A program made the translations under genes and the position numbers. Source: Caenorhabditis elegans (taxonomy: Eukaryota; Nematoda; Chromadorea; Rhabditida; Rhabditidae). Taken from it: a stretch of DNA of 64,000 bases. Positions 62,176 to 64,000 of the stretch are shown here, in pieces. The stretch spans positions 7,812,001 to 7,876,000 of the forward strand of contig NC_003283.11 of assembly GCF_000002985.6 (NCBI RefSeq), read 5' to 3'. Below the pieces are notes generated by a model. The model did not search any database. It worked only from the letters and a program-made list of their open reading frames with translations, and was not told the origin of the DNA. Position 1 is the first letter of the stretch. Each line of letters opens with the position of its first letter.

Positions 62176-62259
62176 AAACTGCAGGTAGACGTCGATATAA
62201 GACCACCTTGAAATCTCAAACTGCAGGTAGACGTCGATATAAGACCACCTTGAAATCTC
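62176..62259. repeat. Perfect 42-bp tandem duplication
   Basis: Two identical adjacent copies (62176-62217 and 62218-62259) beginning AAACTGCAGGTAGACGTCGA and ending CTTGAAATCTC. Confidence 0.97.
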
Positions 62260-63762
62260 TTGCTTATGAAGTTTTTACAAAAACTTAGGCATTAATACCA
62301 CTTGAGAACGTTCTATCCAAATGTTCTGTCATCTAACACTGCTTTTCCTAATCCATTGTTTATAAGAAAAGGTTGTGAGTCTGTTTGTATGTCGTCGGCA
62401 AATGTAACACAAACTCAAAACCTCAGCACTTCCTCGAAAGGGTGAGACGATGTGCTCACCAATAATTAAGCAGAGAAGGACTCGGTTACTTTTCACCTTT
62501 TGTGTTTTTATTAGCTTGTTGTCTGCCGTTTCGTATTCTAGTTCTGAAAATCAATTTCACGATTTCTAAAAATGTTTTCTTTAGCAGTAAAAAGTTTCAT
62601 ACTTCCGATCAGACCGTTTAAAGTTTAATTCAAAATTTATAAAACATTCCTTGGATTTCAAAATTCTTTTGTTTCATAACATTTTTGATAACATGTTTGA
62701 TATTTGTACATATTTTACCAAAAATTGTGATTTTAAATATTAAAGCTCAAATTGAATCCAGAAAACATACATCATCAACACAATAAACCAAAAAATGGCA
62801 ACTATTGAAAACAAATTTAATGGTGAAAAGTATCAAATTTCGAAAAATGAAACCAAATGTTTTTTTAAATTGAAACGCATACCCTTTTTCTTGAGAACAA
62901 AAACTTAAAATTGTCTCAACCGAACCAAAATTCACCAAAAATTCAACACTTCTTTTCCATCAATTAAACCTGTCAAAAACTAGCACCCGATTCTCCAATT
63001 AGATCATCCGATTCCCAATTTAAAATGTATCCTCCTGCCAGATATCTCCTTAGACCCCCCACATTTTTCTTGAGCAAACAAAAAAAGAAATCCGTCCACC
63101 AGAATTTCTAGAGTATGGAGAAATAGTTTACTTTTTTCTTCTCGCGTTTTTTTTCTCCACAAACATCAGTATTTTTTTGCGCGATATAGCTGATTCAATT
63201 TGACACCTGCTTTAAAGCACTAATTTGGCATTTTGCGTATTTTCGACAATATCAGTGCGGGTTGAAACTGAGACTAGGGTTTGGTGAGCTGAACATATAA
63301 TAATAGGAAAATTGCTTGCTGGTTGATTTTAATTATTAAAAAGTTAGTAGGCGCATCTTTATGCCTGCATGCCTACTGCCTGTAATTTAGGTTTGAACTC
63401 TGATGCTTGCACAGAATTCATCAACGTTTTTGAAGTTATTTACATAGGACAAATTGATGAGTTTTTTTTTGGCATTTCGACTAAAAATAGCAACATTATT
63501 TACCTAGACTGTCTGAATAATTAATTTTAAATTCAAAGATATTTCTAGATTACCTGTGACGGTACATAAACTGCTTTTAACAGATCTTCAATATTAATTT
63601 ATAAAAACGAAAAAAAACGTGTCAAAGTGACTTTGCACTTTTAAAGTAATCCCTCTCTCAATTTCATTTTTATCCAAAATACCCTCTATATTTCGAACTC
63701 ATTTCGTTTTCATTTGACCTCCTCTTATTTTTTATCCAATTTCCTCTAACTTTTTTTTGCAG

Positions 63763-63918
63763 TTTCCGGCGAAAAAGGATCAAATGTGTCGTCCGTGAAC
63801 TCGTCCATCATCAGTTTTCTCCAAACAAGAAACAAAAAACAACAAACCATGTCGCGAATGGATAGTTATAGTTCATCGATTCGTGAGGAGCAGAAAGCCA
63901 TTCTTAATGGTCTTTTAG
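63763..63918 (+). CDS. First coding exon of a gene running out of the window
   Basis: Strong acceptor TTTTTTTTGCAG at 63751-63762 and donor G|GTATTC at 63919. The first ATG is at 63849 and opens MSRMDSYSSSIREEQKAILN, followed by GLL and a split codon. The same frame is open back to the acceptor (GEKGSNVSSVNSSIISF), so an upstream start in an earlier exon is possible; the ATG at 63849 was chosen as default. The Ser-rich N-terminus has no signal peptide. Too short to assign a family. The remaining bases to 64000 are intron. Confidence 0.6.
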
Positions 63919-64000
63919 GTATTCTTTTTGCGGACGGTTAGTCAAAAGTGTACTGTAGTAGAAACGAAAATGTGCTTTGGTGCATGTGGATTTTGTGATG

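Larger units (their letters stand above)
58715..63762. other. 5 kb region upstream of the last gene
   Basis: Probably upstream DNA and a long first intron of the gene starting at 63763. Contains two tiny plus-strand open frames near 58748-58991 (KVVRDNEDIGETQDVKYF) of doubtful reality, TAGGC/GCCTA repeats at 60680-60880 and 61585-61625, a promoter-like block at 61140-61340 ending in a good donor, and a 42-bp tandem duplication at 62176-62259. Confidence 0.4.

Overview
The window looks like nematode nuclear DNA, almost certainly Caenorhabditis elegans chromosome V. The signs are AT-rich intergenic DNA, very short introns with GTAAGT/TTTTCAG borders, acceptor-like sites just before start codons (SL trans-splicing), and several proteins I recognise by family and order (CRM1/xpo-1 next to a fatty-acid-binding protein, papilin/mig-6, MEMO, a CHMP4/VPS32 paralog, eIF5). 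Locus names come from memory, not from a search. Exon coordinates were read by eye from splice consensus plus reading-frame continuity; they close in frame for every gene called confidently except vps-32.2.

Layout. 1-1868 (+): 3' end of exportin-1. 2633-2840 (-): a tiny CaaX-box protein. 8587-9331 (+): cytosolic lipid-binding protein. About 9.7-15.3 kb: gene-poor DNA with palindromic repeats and the upstream region of mig-6. 15300-30227 (+): mig-6/papilin, 18 coding exons, about 2,160 residues, with 7 thrombospondin repeats, 11 short FGCCPDG-type repeats, 11 Kunitz domains, an Ig domain and a PLAC domain; a retained intron with stop and poly(A) signals gives a short form. One 5.1 kb intron of mig-6 holds three complete genes on the other strand: an EGF-like membrane protein, a transthyretin-like protein and a PTTG1IP-like protein. 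30543-32299 (+): ground-like secreted protein. 32619-33727 (-): MEMO. 37984-39029 (+): ESCRT-III VPS32/CHMP4 paralog. 40565-41796 (-): BTB protein with a C-terminal Cys cluster. 43981-45672 (+): eIF5, followed after 290 bp on the same strand by a NADAR (YbiA/DUF1768) domain fused to an RS-rich tail (45963-47722), probably an operon. 48786-52734 (-): three small secreted or membrane proteins. 56799-58714 (-): membrane-anchored tyrosine-kinase-like protein with a broken catalytic loop. 63763-63918 (+): first coding exon of a gene leaving the window.

Functionally the window mixes housekeeping genes (nuclear export, translation initiation, ESCRT) with extracellular-matrix and secreted nematode proteins. 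The rest is intergenic DNA with several inverted-repeat (MITE-like) elements and dispersed repeats. The least ordinary items are the NADAR-RS fusion beside eIF5, the nested gene trio inside papilin, the pseudokinase, the splice-phase conflict in the VPS32 paralog and the small prenylation-motif peptide.
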